Positions 8,200-17,258 of a stretch of 64,000 bases of DNA are shown here, in pieces. The DNA is from Erythrobacter sp. BLCC-B19 (GTDB lineage: Bacteria; Pseudomonadota; Alphaproteobacteria; Sphingomonadales; Sphingomonadaceae), in NCBI RefSeq assembly GCF_028621955.1, contig NZ_CP117516.1, forward strand, positions 1,076,001 to 1,140,000, read 5' to 3'. The first letter of the stretch is position 1. Every line of letters starts with the position of its first letter. A program made the translations under genes and the position numbers. The notes beneath the pieces are model-generated. The model saw nothing but the letters and a program-made list of their open reading frames with translations. It was not told the origin of the DNA and searched no databases.

Positions 8200-9351
8200 A
8201 TGCGCAAACTCGTCATTGGTATGGCGATGGCCTCGACCGCGCTGACCTCGCCTGCCGCGGCCCGTGAAGGCCAGTGGTACATCGAGGGTGATGGCGGCGT
8301 GATGATCGTCGAAGACCAGAGCCTGGATGTGAACGGCGCGCCGGATAACGCGGTTGCCAACTATGAAACCGGCTACGACTTCGGCGGCATCGTCGGCTAC
8401 GACTTCGGCGCTTTCCGCCTCGAAGCGGAAGCCAGCTACCGTGCGACTGACCTGCAGGACGTGCAGGCTGGCAACCAGGGTCTGGCGCTGAACTCGGGCG
8501 CGAACGTCCCGGGCGGCATCTCGACCTTCACCGGCACCCGCGAAGCGCTGGGTGAAGTGAACGCCCTGAGCTTCATGCTCAACGGCCTGTTCGATTTCGG
8601 CTCCGACGATGGCCTGCAGGCCTTCGCTGGCGGCGGTATCGGTGTGGCGCGCGTCGACATGGACGGCCGCGTGAACGCCAACGGCCCGGGCGTTTGGAAC
8701 GATTCGGACACCGGCCTTGCCTGGCAACTGCTTGCGGGCGTCCGCGCTCCGCTGAGCGACTCGTGGGATGTCGGCCTGAAGTATCGCTACTTCAACGTGC
8801 CGGATGTGGGCCTGATCGATCCGCTGGGTCGTTCGCTCGAAACCAAGCTGAGCACCCACTCGCTGCTCGGCACCATCACCTACAACTTCGGTGGTGAAGA
8901 GCCTGTGGCTGCACCGGTGGCTGTGCCCCCGCCGCCGCCCCCGCCGCCCCCGCCGCCTCCGCCGCCTCCGCCGCCGCCCCCGGCTCCGCCGAAGGTGCCG
9001 TGCAACACTGGCCCGTACATCGTGTTCTTCGACTTCGATAAGTCGGACATCACTCCGGCGGCTGCGAACATCCTCAACAGCGCCGTCAGCGCCTATGCCA
9101 ACTGCGGCACGGCGAGCGTGATGCTGGCTGGTCACACCGACCGCGCCGGTACGCCGAAGTACAACATCGGCCTCGCCGAGCGTCGTAACGCGGCTGTCAG
9201 CGCCTACCTCAGCGGCCGTGGCATTCCTGCCTCGCGCATCACCGGCCAGGCTTTCGGCGAAACCAAGCCGAAGGTGCCGACCGCCGACGGTGTCCGCGAA
9301 GCGCAGAACCGCCGCGTGGAAGTGACCTACGGTCCGGGTTCGGGCATGTAA
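8200..9351 (+). CDS. OmpA-family outer-membrane porin with long poly-proline linker
   Basis: 383 residues. There is a signal peptide (MRKLVIGMAMASTALTSPAAA), then an eight-strand beta-barrel-like domain (residues about 22-235) alternating with aromatic and glycine residues. A run of prolines (about residues 245-265, encoded by CCGCC repeats) comes next, and then the OmpA peptidoglycan-binding domain (IVFFDFDKSDITPAA, then AGHTDRAGT and YNIGLAERRNAAV). It anchors the outer membrane to peptidoglycan. The ATG at 8200 is chosen over an upstream one because AAAGGGG lies at 8184-8190 and a signal peptide follows. A strong terminator follows the gene. Confidence 0.95.
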   Translation: MRKLVIGMAMASTALTSPAAAREGQWYIEGDGGVMIVEDQSLDVNGAPDNAVANYETGYDFGGIVGYDFGAFRLEAEASYRATDLQDVQAGNQGLALNSGANVPGGISTFTGTREALGEVNALSFMLNGLFDFGSDDGLQAFAGGGIGVARVDMDGRVNANGPGVWNDSDTGLAWQLLAGVRAPLSDSWDVGLKYRYFNVPDVGLIDPLGRSLETKLSTHSLLGTITYNFGGEEPVAAPVAVPPPPPPPPPPPPPPPPPPPAPPKVPCNTGPYIVFFDFDKSDITPAAANILNSAVSAYANCGTASVMLAGHTDRAGTPKYNIGLAERRNAAVSAYLSGRGIPASRITGQAFGETKPKVPTADGVREAQNRRVEVTYGPGSGM

Positions 9352-9376
9352 GTCACCGTTCCGACGGAACAAGAAG

Positions 9377-9404
9377 AGGGGCCGGAGCGATCCGGCCCCT
9401 TTTT
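9377..9404 (+). terminator. Strong intrinsic terminator of the OmpA gene
   Basis: A perfect ten-base-pair GC-rich stem (9377-9386 with 9391-9400), a GCGA tetraloop and five T at the end. It lies 25 bases after the OmpA stop. Confidence 0.9.
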
Positions 9405-9683
9405 CTTTGCCCGCAAGCTATCTCGCTGATTCCATCAGGCTCCGGTCGCGTGGCCCAGCCCCCGGTCATGTCGGCTAGCCTTTGCCGGACAGATCAGCTG
9501 AGCAAGCGAACTTGCCAGCGCGCATCAAACCGAGATACGCGCGAACGCCCAATCAGCGCCCGCAAGGAGTAAGGGCGCAGCTCCAAGGCCGCGGCACGTG
9601 TGCGGGCTGGATCGCGCAGGCCTTGCTGCATGCCCTCGCCCTGTGACGATGCAACGGGCAGCCTTCAGATCAGGTCAGTCGGC
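9405..9683. other. Intergenic stretch without a supported gene
   Basis: Between the OmpA terminator and the convergent MFS gene I see no ORF with a plausible start or family resemblance, no tRNA-like cloverleaf and no obvious repeat. The region keeps the high GC of its surroundings. Confidence 0.6.
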
Positions 9684-11261
9684 TTACGAGAAGACCGATT
9701 CGGCCAATTGCCCGGATGCAGCCTGCGCCCGCTCCACGATGGTCGCTTCGGCCTTGGGCAGTGTGCGGTAGGCGTAGATCAGTAGCACCAGCGAGATCGG
9801 GGCCACCCCGATCAGCGACAGCACCCCGATCCGCAGGCTCCCGCTCAGGTCCGAGATCGTCCCGACCATGAACGGCCCGAGCCCCAGCCCGACCAAGGTC
9901 GTTGCGAGGAAGAACGACGCCGTCGCCGTCCCGCGCATTCGCGGCAGGACAAGATCCTGCGTCGTCGCCGCCGCTGCACCCAGCGCGGTCGCCGCGAACA
10001 TCCCGGCGAGGAAATTCATCACATAGAACAGCAAGGCGCTGTCGGTGGTGAAGCCGATCCAGATCGGAATGATGGGCGCAAGAATCCCGAACATCACGAC
10101 CAGGATCCGGCCCGAAGGATTGCGCGTGCGCAGCCAATCGGACATTCGTCCGCCCAGAATCACGCCGAGGAAGCCTGAAGCCGCCCCGCAACCGCCAAGT
10201 ACGAAGGCAAGTTCGCTCTTGGGCAGTTTCAGCACGGTCTCGGCATAGGGCGCCGACCAGAACGCCAGCGCATAGGCACCCAGCGACACCAGCCCATAGC
10301 CCAGCGCGGTGCAGATGAACGCCGGCGTGCCCCAGATCAGCTGGAATGTCGCCGGATCGCGGTGGCGCAAGGTCGATGCCCACGAGAACACGGCATAATA
10401 GCCAAAGGCGATCGCCCCCCATTGCTGCGGGTTCTTGGTGAGCTGGATCATCACCAGCGCAAACCCCGTCATCGCCGCGGCCATGACCAGATTGACCACG
10501 ACTGCCTTCGCCCCCCGCGTGGCTGCGTGAACCAGGGTGAACGGCGGCAGCAGCATCGACAGATCGACGAAAAAGTCGAGCAAGGGGTGGCGCTCACCCG
10601 TCGCGGCATCGGGCTGGCGGACGGGCTCGCGCAGCGATGCGACCCACAAGGCCATCAGCACCCCCGGCAAGCCCACGGCGACGAAGGCCGCCTGCCAGCC
10701 CACCAACCCGCCGATCCCGCCGCCCGGATAGGCCGCATCCCACCATTTCGAGATGTTGGCGCCGATCAGCAGCGACACCCCGCCGCCGATGTAGAGCCCG
10801 GATGAATAGACCGCGAGCGCGGTCGCGCGCTGCCGGGAGGGGAAATAGTCCGAGATCAGCGAATAGGCGGTCGGGCTGGCGGTCGCCTCACCAACACCCA
10901 CCCCCATACGCGCCAGCGACAGCGTCGCGAAATTCCGCGCGAAGCCCGACAGAGCGGTCATCGTCGACCACAGCAACAAGCCGATGGTCAGCAGTCGCAC
11001 CCGGTGCCAGCGATCCGCCAGCCGCCCGAGCGGCACACCGAACAGCGCGTAGAACACCGCGAAAGCCGCGCCCCCGAGAAAGCCCAGATCGCCGTCGGTC
11101 AGTCCGAGATCGCGCTTGATGTCCACCGCGAGGATCGCGAGAATCTGCCGGTCGATGAAGTTGAGGATGTAGACCACAACCAGCACGCCCAGCACATACC
11201 AGCTGTAAGCGGACGCAGGCGCTTCGCTGCGGTCAGGCGCCGCCGTGGTATCCTCGCTCAA
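9684..11261 (-). CDS. MFS transporter, spinster-like
   Basis: 525 residues with twelve predicted hydrophobic segments. After a short soluble N-terminus the first membrane helix carries NFIDRQILAILAVDIKRDLG, the hallmark of spinster-like MFS proteins. The loop between helices 2 and 3 has the MFS motif A variant GVPLGRLADRWHR. ARMGVGVGEATASPTAYSLI and SDYFPSRQRATALAVYSSG follow, also typical. Related bacterial proteins are annotated as sphingolipid- or general substrate transporters, but the substrate cannot be read from sequence. It is the sole gene on its strand here, 48 bases downstream of queC, so it may be co-transcribed with it. Confidence 0.9.
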   Translation of the reverse strand: MSEDTTAAPDRSEAPASAYSWYVLGVLVVVYILNFIDRQILAILAVDIKRDLGLTDGDLGFLGGAAFAVFYALFGVPLGRLADRWHRVRLLTIGLLLWSTMTALSGFARNFATLSLARMGVGVGEATASPTAYSLISDYFPSRQRATALAVYSSGLYIGGGVSLLIGANISKWWDAAYPGGGIGGLVGWQAAFVAVGLPGVLMALWVASLREPVRQPDAATGERHPLLDFFVDLSMLLPPFTLVHAATRGAKAVVVNLVMAAAMTGFALVMIQLTKNPQQWGAIAFGYYAVFSWASTLRHRDPATFQLIWGTPAFICTALGYGLVSLGAYALAFWSAPYAETVLKLPKSELAFVLGGCGAASGFLGVILGGRMSDWLRTRNPSGRILVVMFGILAPIIPIWIGFTTDSALLFYVMNFLAGMFAATALGAAAATTQDLVLPRMRGTATASFFLATTLVGLGLGPFMVGTISDLSGSLRIGVLSLIGVAPISLVLLIYAYRTLPKAEATIVERAQAASGQLAESVFS

Positions 11262-11309
11262 AACCGATCCCCTATCCCGTATGCGTACCCGAGACCAGCC
11301 ACCGACCGG

Positions 11310-12002
11310 TCAGACGTTATAGCCTGTGCTATCGACAATCCCGGCCTCGGCAAAACCCTTTTTCCGCAGGCGGCAGGAATCGCACAGCCCGCAGGCGAGC
11401 CCCTCCGGCGTCGGGTCGTAACACGACCAGCTCCACGCCGGGTCAAGGCCGAGCCGGGCACATTCGCGGGCAATGTCGGCCTTGGTCATGTGTTGCAGCG
11501 GCGCATGGATCGTGAACGGCGCACCCTCCACCCCCGCCTTGGTGCCGAGCCGCGCCGTCTCGGCAAAGCTGGCGATGAATTCCGGGCGGCAATCGGGGTA
11601 GCCCGAATAGTCGAGCGCATTGACCCCGATGAACACATCGCGCGCACCCGCCGCCTCGGCACAGGCAGTGGTCAGCGCCAGAAACACCAGATTGCGCGCC
11701 GGGACATAGGTGACCGGGATATCCTCGCCGACACCGCCCTTGGGCACGTCGATCGCGTCGGTCAAAGCCGAGCCGCCAAAGGCGCGCAGATCGAGCGCGA
11801 TCTGCGTGTGCCGCACCAGCCCCAACTTCGCGGCGATGCGATGGGCGGACTCCAGCTCCAGACGGTGCCGCTGACCATAGTCGACCGTCAGGCCATGAAC
11901 CGCAAACCCCGCTTCCTGCGCGAGTGCAGCCGTCACCATCGAATCCAGCCCGCCGGACAGCAGCACGACGGCGAGCGGCTTGGTCTGTTCCAGATCACTC
12001 AT
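11310..12002 (-). CDS. queC: 7-cyano-7-deazaguanine synthase QueC
   Basis: 230 residues, normal for QueC. The PP-loop ATPase motif LLSGGLDSMVTAAL lies at about residues 14-27. The zinc-binding cysteines are Cys194, Cys204, Cys207 and Cys210. The segment TYVPARNLVFLALT is also typical. The enzyme converts 7-carboxy-7-deazaguanine to preQ0 for queuosine in tRNA. No queD, queE or queF gene lies beside it in this window. The start gives the usual short lead before the PP-loop. Confidence 0.95.
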   Translation of the reverse strand: MSDLEQTKPLAVVLLSGGLDSMVTAALAQEAGFAVHGLTVDYGQRHRLELESAHRIAAKLGLVRHTQIALDLRAFGGSALTDAIDVPKGGVGEDIPVTYVPARNLVFLALTTACAEAAGARDVFIGVNALDYSGYPDCRPEFIASFAETARLGTKAGVEGAPFTIHAPLQHMTKADIARECARLGLDPAWSWSCYDPTPEGLACGLCDSCRLRKKGFAEAGIVDSTGYNV

Positions 12003-12052
12003 GGCGCGGCCCTACCACGGGCGCGGTCAAACGCAATCCGGCGTCCGATCCC

Positions 12053-12472
12053 TCAGCACGCTCCGGTGCGGCGCGCCTCGGCGGTCATCTGGAACGGCAT
12101 TCCGCTGTGAATGCCCTGGCTTTCAAGCTGCACGAGCGTGCCCGTCTCGCGGCGGATACTGGTGCGGCCATAGCCATTGCCGGGACAGGTGTACTGCACC
12201 GTAACCCGCGCCGCGCCATCCTCGACGACAAACTGGCTGCACCCGCTTTCACGGTGCATCAGCTGGATCAGCTCCGCCCCTGATTTGAGGCAGACCTTCC
12301 GATCGGGCGCGCTGCCGCGCTGCTTGATGGTCCATTCGCCCTTGGTCAGCGTGCCGAGCATGGCGAGCCCGTTCCCCTGTGCCAGCACCGGCACGGCGAA
12401 CCACAGCGCTGCCCCGCTCAGGATCGCTCCCAGGGCCAGCGCGCGTTTCCTGCTGTCGGTTCGATCAGTCAT
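12053..12472 (-). CDS. Exported DUF3617-like protein
   Basis: About 139 residues. A positively charged start (MTDRTDSRKRA) leads to a hydrophobic signal segment (LGAILSGAALWFAVPVLA). The mature part has a WTIKQRG segment, three or four cysteines (K-V-C-L, S-G-C-S, Y-T-C-P-G-N-G, final Cys) and R-R-E-T-G-T-L, as in small periplasmic DUF3617 proteins that are widespread in sphingomonads and of unknown function. A start four codons upstream at 12484 is possible; 12472 is preferred because AGGACAG precedes it. Confidence 0.7.
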   Translation of the reverse strand: MTDRTDSRKRALALGAILSGAALWFAVPVLAQGNGLAMLGTLTKGEWTIKQRGSAPDRKVCLKSGAELIQLMHRESGCSQFVVEDGAARVTVQYTCPGNGYGRTSIRRETGTLVQLESQGIHSGMPFQMTAEARRTGAC

Positions 12473-12547
12473 GCCTGTCCTCATGCCACAATCTGCCTGC
12501 GGGGAATTGCATATATTGGCCCTTTGTGGAGCCTTTTCGACGAACGG

Positions 12548-13447
12548 TCAGATCGCCAGAGCGAAGGTCTTCGAGCAGAATGCGCAGTCGACCGCGATGA
12601 TGCCGTCCTCGCTGCGCATCGCGGCCTGTTCGTCGGGCGGGAAGCGGGCGATGATCGTCTCGTAATGCGCCGCCGAACACCGGCACCCGCGCGAAAGGCC
12701 CGCGCCCGGCTGGACGCGCACTTCCTCTTCCTCATGGAACAGCCGCCAGGCGATCGCCTCCATCGAGAGCGCAGGGTCGAGCAATTCGTCGTGGCTGATC
12801 GTGCCAGCGATCACGGCGACGTGCTCCCAATCGGGATGGTCGAGCCGGACGTGCAGCCGCTCGCGCCCTTCCTCGCCATCGGGCAGGTGCTGCACCAGCA
12901 GCCCCGCCGCCATGCGGCCGCCGCGCCCTGCGCGGCTGGCCACGCGGATCAGGGTCGGGATCTGTTCGGACTGGCTGAAATAGCTCTCGCAGGCCTGCGA
13001 CAGGCTGTCGCCTTCGAGCGGGACGATCCCCTGATAGCGCTGGCGGCCCTCGGTCTCGAAGGTGATCGCAAGATAGCCCTCGCCGAACAGCGCCGTAAGG
13101 CTCGGGTTCGCGCCGAGCGTGGCGAGACGCTCGCCGTCGAAATCGGCATAGCCGCGCACCGCACCCGCCCGGTAATCGCACACCAGCAGCTTGACGATCC
13201 CGCCCTGGGTCTGCGCCTGCAGGGTCATCTGCGCGTGTTCGCCCTTGAGCAGCCCACCCATCAGTGCGCCCAGCACCAGCGCCTCGCTGAGCAGATGGGT
13301 GATCGGCGCGGGGTAATCATGCGCCGAGAGCACCTCTTCGAGCACCCCCTCCATCCGCACGATGCGCCCGCGCGCATTGCGGCCGGGCAGGGTGAAACCC
13401 AGCAGGGTGTCGGAGAAGGTCTCGGCGGTGGCGGTCGTGTCAGTCAT
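12548..13447 (-). CDS. hslO: Redox-regulated chaperone Hsp33
   Basis: 299 residues. The C-terminal zinc switch is present as C-x-C (Cys255, Cys257) and C-x-x-C (Cys288, Cys291). These cysteines release zinc on oxidation and activate the holdase that protects unfolding proteins under oxidative and heat stress. The N-terminal domain contains GRIVRMEGVLEEVLSAHDYP and LLSEALVLGALMG, typical of the family. It lies 43 bases downstream of argF on the same strand, an arrangement seen in other alphaproteobacteria, so it is probably part of argD-argF-hslO. Confidence 0.95.
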   Translation of the reverse strand: MTDTTATAETFSDTLLGFTLPGRNARGRIVRMEGVLEEVLSAHDYPAPITHLLSEALVLGALMGGLLKGEHAQMTLQAQTQGGIVKLLVCDYRAGAVRGYADFDGERLATLGANPSLTALFGEGYLAITFETEGRQRYQGIVPLEGDSLSQACESYFSQSEQIPTLIRVASRAGRGGRMAAGLLVQHLPDGEEGRERLHVRLDHPDWEHVAVIAGTISHDELLDPALSMEAIAWRLFHEEEEVRVQPGAGLSRGCRCSAAHYETIIARFPPDEQAAMRSEDGIIAVDCAFCSKTFALAI

Positions 13448-13490
13448 GCGCCGCCATATGGGGACGCATGGCGCGCGGCGAAACCCCCTG

Positions 13491-14426
13491 TTAGTGCCCG
13501 AGCATCCCGAAGGCCCACAGCAGCACCGATTTCTGCGCGTGGATGCGGTTTTCGGCCTCGTCGAACACCACGGATTGCGCGCTCTCGAACACGTCCGCGG
13601 TCACTTCCTCGCCGACATGGGCGGGCAGGCAGTGGAGGAACACCGCATCAGGCTTGGCCAGCGCCATCAGGTCGGCATTGACCTGATAGGGCGCCATAGC
13701 GGCGAGCTTTTCCTCGGCATGGGCCTGACCCATCGAGATCCAGGTGTCGGTGACGATCACATCGGCCCCGCGGGCGGCGGCAACAGCATCTTGCGTCAGC
13801 GTGACTGTCGCCCCGCCCGCGCGGGCGAGTTCGACGAAGGCCGGATCGGGCTCGTAGCCCGCAGGCGTTGCCACGCGGACGTTGAACTTCATCAGCCCCG
13901 CAGCCTCAAGGATCGAGTGCAGCACATTGTTGCCGTCCCCGAACCACGCGACCTCAAGCCCCGGCAGCGCCTTGCCATGCTCGATCACGGTGAGCAGATC
14001 GGCGACGATCTGGCAGGGGTGCGACATATCGGTGAGGCCATTGATCACCGGCACGCTGGCATGGGCCGCCATTTCCTCGATCTTGGCGTGATCGTCGGTG
14101 CGCAGCATGATGCCATCGACCATCCGGCTGAGCACCCGCGCGGTGTCGGCAATGCTCTCCCCTCGCCCGAGCTGGCTTGAGCCCGAATCGAGGATCAGCA
14201 CAGAACCGCCCAGCTGCCGCATGGCGATGTCGAAGCTGACGCGGGTGCGGGTCGAGTTCTTCTCGAACACCAGCGCCAGCACCTTGCCCGCGAGCGGCGC
14301 GTCGGCATCGCTCGCACCCTTGGGCAGATCGGCACGCGCAGCCTTGCGATCAATGGCATCATTGATCATCGCCGCGATCGCATCGCCCCCGGCGTCGCCG
14401 AGGTTGAGGAAATGCCGGTAGGTCAT
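13491..14426 (-). CDS. argF: Ornithine carbamoyltransferase
   Basis: 311 residues. The carbamoyl-phosphate loop STRTRVSF is at about residues 56-63. [11 protein letters not shown] (carbamoyl phosphate/ornithine site) and [11 protein letters not shown] (catalytic cysteine loop) are intact. The enzyme makes citrulline from ornithine and carbamoyl phosphate in arginine synthesis. Its first four bases overlap the end of argD (ATGA), so the two are translationally coupled. Confidence 0.97.
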   Translation of the reverse strand: MTYRHFLNLGDAGGDAIAAMINDAIDRKAARADLPKGASDADAPLAGKVLALVFEKNSTRTRVSFDIAMRQLGGSVLILDSGSSQLGRGESIADTARVLSRMVDGIMLRTDDHAKIEEMAAHASVPVINGLTDMSHPCQIVADLLTVIEHGKALPGLEVAWFGDGNNVLHSILEAAGLMKFNVRVATPAGYEPDPAFVELARAGGATVTLTQDAVAAARGADVIVTDTWISMGQAHAEEKLAAMAPYQVNADLMALAKPDAVFLHCLPAHVGEEVTADVFESAQSVVFDEAENRIHAQKSVLLWAFGMLGH

Positions 14427-15622
14427 GCCGGTTCAGGCACCTTGAAGCTGGCCGCGCCGGCCGACAGCTTGTCCATGAACTCGTCCATTTCCGCATCGCC
14501 GATCACCAGCGGCGGGATGACACGGATGGTGTTGTCACCCGCGGCCACGGTCAGCAGCTGGTGATGGTCGCGCAGGTGGACGTAGAACGGGCGGCTCTCC
14601 ATCTTCATCTTGAGGCCGAGCATCAGCCCCTTGCCGCGCACCAGCTCGAACAGCTCGGGGTAGTTGCCGATGAACTGCTCCAGCCGCGCGCGCAGGCGCT
14701 CGCCCTTTTCGGCGACGCTGTTGAGGAACTCGTCGTTGGCGACAGCCTCCATCACCGCCGTCCCCGCCGCCATGGCGAGCGGGTTGCCGCCATAGGTCGA
14801 TCCGTGGGTGCCGAAAGTCATGCCGCGTGCGGCCTTTTCGGTGGCGATGCAGGCGCCCAAGGGGAAGCCACCACCAATGCCCTTGGCGGTCGCCATGATG
14901 TCCGGCTCGATCCCGTAGTGCTCGTAGGCATAGAGCTTGCCGGTGCGCGCCACGCCGCACTGCACTTCGTCGAGAATCAGCATCAGGCCATGCTCGTCAC
15001 ACAGCGCGCGCAGGCCTGCCATGAATTCCTGCGAGGCGGGACGGATGCCGCCCTCGCCCTGGATCGGTTCGACCAGAATCCCCGCCGTCTTCGGCCCGAT
15101 CAGCGCCTTGGCGGCTTCCAGATCGTCGAACGGCGCATATTTGAACCCTTCGAGCAGCGGCGAAAAGCCGTGGTGCATCTTGGTCTGGTTCGAGGCGGAG
15201 ATGGTCGCCATCGTCCGCCCGTGGAAGGCGTTGTGGAAGGTGATGATCTCGAACCGCCCGGCATCGCCTTCGTCGCCCGCGTTCTGGTGATAGGCGCGCG
15301 CGGCCTTGATCGCGCATTCGACCGCCTCGGCGCCAGAATTGGTGAAGAACACCGTGTCGCCAAAGGTGCTGTCGACCAGCATCTGCGCGAGGCGTTCGCC
15401 CTGCGGGCTGCCGTAGAGGTTGGAGACGTGCATCAGCGTCGCCGCCTGCTGCTGGATCGCGGAGATCAGCCCTTCGTGCGAATGGCCGAGCAGGTTGACC
15501 GCGATGCCGCTGGCGAAATCGAGGTAGCGGGTGCCGTCCTCGTCGATCAGGTGGCAGTGCTCGCCGCGCACCGGCCGGACACCGCAACGCGGATAGACGG
15601 GCATGAGCGGAGTAATCGACAT
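14423..15622 (-). CDS. argD: Acetylornithine aminotransferase
   Basis: 399 residues, class III aminotransferase. [21 protein letters not shown] lies at the N-terminus, the PLP-phosphate region is [18 protein letters not shown], and the lysine region is [17 protein letters not shown] (Lys in AKG). It converts N-acetylglutamate semialdehyde to N-acetylornithine and often serves in lysine synthesis too. The ATG at 15622 is chosen because AGGAAAC lies about ten bases upstream; another in-frame ATG is seven codons earlier. It is the first gene of argD-argF-hslO. Confidence 0.96.
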   Translation of the reverse strand: MSITPLMPVYPRCGVRPVRGEHCHLIDEDGTRYLDFASGIAVNLLGHSHEGLISAIQQQAATLMHVSNLYGSPQGERLAQMLVDSTFGDTVFFTNSGAEAVECAIKAARAYHQNAGDEGDAGRFEIITFHNAFHGRTMATISASNQTKMHHGFSPLLEGFKYAPFDDLEAAKALIGPKTAGILVEPIQGEGGIRPASQEFMAGLRALCDEHGLMLILDEVQCGVARTGKLYAYEHYGIEPDIMATAKGIGGGFPLGACIATEKAARGMTFGTHGSTYGGNPLAMAAGTAVMEAVANDEFLNSVAEKGERLRARLEQFIGNYPELFELVRGKGLMLGLKMKMESRPFYVHLRDHHQLLTVAAGDNTIRVIPPLVIGDAEMDEFMDKLSAGAASFKVPEPA

Positions 15623-15670
15623 GATGCTGTTTCCTGAATGCAAAGCGTTTTGGGGAAAATGAAACGCAAA

Positions 15671-15695
15671 TGGCGGCCCTGAACCAGAGCCGCCA
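15671..15695 (-). terminator. Probable terminator of the double cold-shock gene
   Basis: Seven-base-pair arms (TGGCGGC/GCCGCCA) extend inward with one mismatch and two further pairs around a GAACC loop. Read on the minus strand, T-rich sequence follows. It lies 66 bases past the cold-shock gene's stop, before argD. Confidence 0.45.
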
Positions 15696-15760
15696 CCTGC
15701 TTTACCGTTTAATCTTCCGCTTCCCCCCGGTCAAACCGCGGGGAGCGGCTTGCGGCTGGG

Positions 15761-16552
15761 TCAGCCTTCGATCGGTGCCAGATTGACGGCGGAGTACTTC
15801 CCGCGTCGATCGACTTCGAGATCGAATTCGTAGCGCTCGCCTTCATTGATGGCAGAGAGGCCCGAACGCTCGACCGCGCTGATGTGGACAAAGGCGTCCG
15901 GCTGGCCATCATCGCGCACGAGGAAGCCGAAGCCCTTCATCGCGTTGAAGAACTTGACCGTGCCCTTGGCGCGCTCACCGGTCAGCTCGCGCTGCGGTGC
16001 GGCAGGCTTTGCCGCCACGGCGATCACGTCACCCACGACCTGCAGATCCTGCGCCGACACCTTGCCGCCGCGATCCACGAGGTTGTACTGGAGCTCCTGC
16101 CCTTCGGCGAGGCCTTCGAGGCCGGCACGCTCGACCGCGGAGATGTGCACGAACACATCTTCCCCGCCGCCATCCTGCTGGATGAAGCCGAAACCCTTCT
16201 GGCTGTTGAAGAACTTCACGGTGCCCTTGCCGGTGCCGACGATCTGGGCCGGCATACGGCTGAAACCGCCGCCGCCGCCACCGCCGCCGCCGCCCGGGCC
16301 ACGCGGGCCGCCGCCGAAGCCGCCGCCACCGCCGCGCGGTCCGCCACCGCCGCCGCCGTAGCGGTCACCACCGCCACCGCCGCCGTAGCGATCTCCGCCG
16401 CCGCCGAAACGGTCACCCCCACCGAAACGGTCGCTTCCAAAGTCGCGGGGGGGCGGAAAACCGTCATTCCCGCCGCCAAACGGATCGAAGCCATCTTCGC
16501 CGAAACCGTCGCGCTTATCGCGTCCGCGCCGGCGTCCCCTATCGTAACCCAT
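15761..16552 (-). CDS. Double cold-shock-domain protein with Gly/Arg-rich N-terminus
   Basis: 263 residues. The first about 105 are a basic then glycine-rich low-complexity region with repeated GGGDRYGGGGGG-type units and a PRGGGGGFGG segment. Two cold-shock domains follow. CSD1 starts GTVKFFNSQKGFGFIQQD and has VFVHISAVERAG; CSD2 starts GTVKFFNAMKGFGFLVRD and has AFVHISAVERSG. Both keep RNP1 (KGFGF) and RNP2 (VFVHI or AFVHI). Tandem CSDs are common in alphaproteobacteria, but this RGG-like extension is longer than usual. It probably binds single-stranded RNA or DNA. The start at 16552 keeps the basic leader; internal starts are absent. Confidence 0.88.
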   Translation of the reverse strand: MGYDRGRRRGRDKRDGFGEDGFDPFGGGNDGFPPPRDFGSDRFGGGDRFGGGGDRYGGGGGGDRYGGGGGGPRGGGGGFGGGPRGPGGGGGGGGGGFSRMPAQIVGTGKGTVKFFNSQKGFGFIQQDGGGEDVFVHISAVERAGLEGLAEGQELQYNLVDRGGKVSAQDLQVVGDVIAVAAKPAAPQRELTGERAKGTVKFFNAMKGFGFLVRDDGQPDAFVHISAVERSGLSAINEGERYEFDLEVDRRGKYSAVNLAPIEG

Positions 16553-16615
16553 AGATCAGTACGTACCTTGCCACACTGCCCGCTCTCCATTGCGCCGATG
16601 CCGTGGACAGTAAGC

Positions 16616-16655
16616 CGCACCGGACACAGACGCGCCGAGCTTGATGTCCGGTGCG
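16616..16655. repeat. Eleven-base inverted repeat in the cold-shock gene leader region
   Basis: CGCACCGGACA at 16616-16626 pairs exactly with TGTCCGGTGCG at 16645-16655, with 18 bases between. It lies 64-103 bases upstream of the double cold-shock gene, which reads away on the minus strand, and about 160 bases before the divergent plus-strand gene. It could be an operator or an RNA hairpin in the cold-shock mRNA leader. Confidence 0.55.
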
Positions 16656-16813
16656 CACGTCGGGTCAGGTATAGCGCACAAAAGCTTGCTTTGCGAACGA
16701 AATTACCGGGCGGCCTGCGCCCCTTCGCCGTAGCGGCATGGGCAAGCTTGTGCCTGCCACAAGCTTTGGGCATGACATCAGCCAACGACACCGCAGAAAA
16801 GCAGGACAGACCG

Positions 16814-17245
16814 ATGAGCGATTTCCGCCGCCTCAACGAAAATGTGATGGTGAGCCCGCAACTTGCGCTGGAGGATATCCCCGCCGCCGCAGCATTGGGC
16901 GTGGCGACAATCGTCAACAACCGCCCCGACGGCGAGGAGCCTTCCGCACCGCAGGGTGAGGATATTGCCGCTGCCGCGGCTGCCGCCGGCCTCAACTATG
17001 TGGCGATTCCGATCGGTCATTCGGGTTTCTCCGAACCACAGGTCGACGCGATGATCGCGGCGATGGAACAGGCCGAGGGGCCGATTCTCGCCTATTGCCG
17101 TTCGGGCACCCGCTCGACCCTGCTGTGGGCGCTGGCGAGCGCCAAGCAGGGTGAAAACCCCGACACCATCGCCCGCACCGCAGCGCAGGCAGGCTATGAC
17201 GTCAGCCCGATTCGCAGCCTGATCGATATGCTCAGCCAGCGCTGA
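16814..17245 (+). CDS. TIGR01244-type sulfur transferase/phosphatase-like protein (DUF442)
   Basis: 143 residues. The fold is of the tyrosine-phosphatase/rhodanese-like type: GVATIVNNRPDGEEPSAPQG, then YVAIPIGHSGFSEPQVDAM, then the anion-binding loop AYCRSGTRSTLLWALA with the cysteine at about residue 96. Related domains sit at the N-terminus of Blh/SQR-linked proteins and are often called sulfur transferases; activity is not established. An in-frame ATG at 16772 would add 14 residues, but 16814 matches the family start. A small membrane-anchored gene follows 13 bases on. Confidence 0.85.
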   Translation: MSDFRRLNENVMVSPQLALEDIPAAAALGVATIVNNRPDGEEPSAPQGEDIAAAAAAAGLNYVAIPIGHSGFSEPQVDAMIAAMEQAEGPILAYCRSGTRSTLLWALASAKQGENPDTIARTAAQAGYDVSPIRSLIDMLSQR

Positions 17246-17258
17246 GGCCTCTGCTGCG

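Noticed and set aside
8930-8995. CCGCCGCCC repeats
   Set aside because: They encode the poly-proline linker of the OmpA protein and are not a separate genetic element.
9600-9785. Plus-strand ORF of 61 codons between OmpA and the MFS gene
   Set aside because: It runs antisense into the MFS transporter end and has no recognisable product.
16260-16440. Dense CCGCC/GCCGCCACC repeats that look like a satellite or CRISPR-like array
   Set aside because: They encode the glycine-rich part of the double cold-shock protein in frame; units are irregular and have no spacers.
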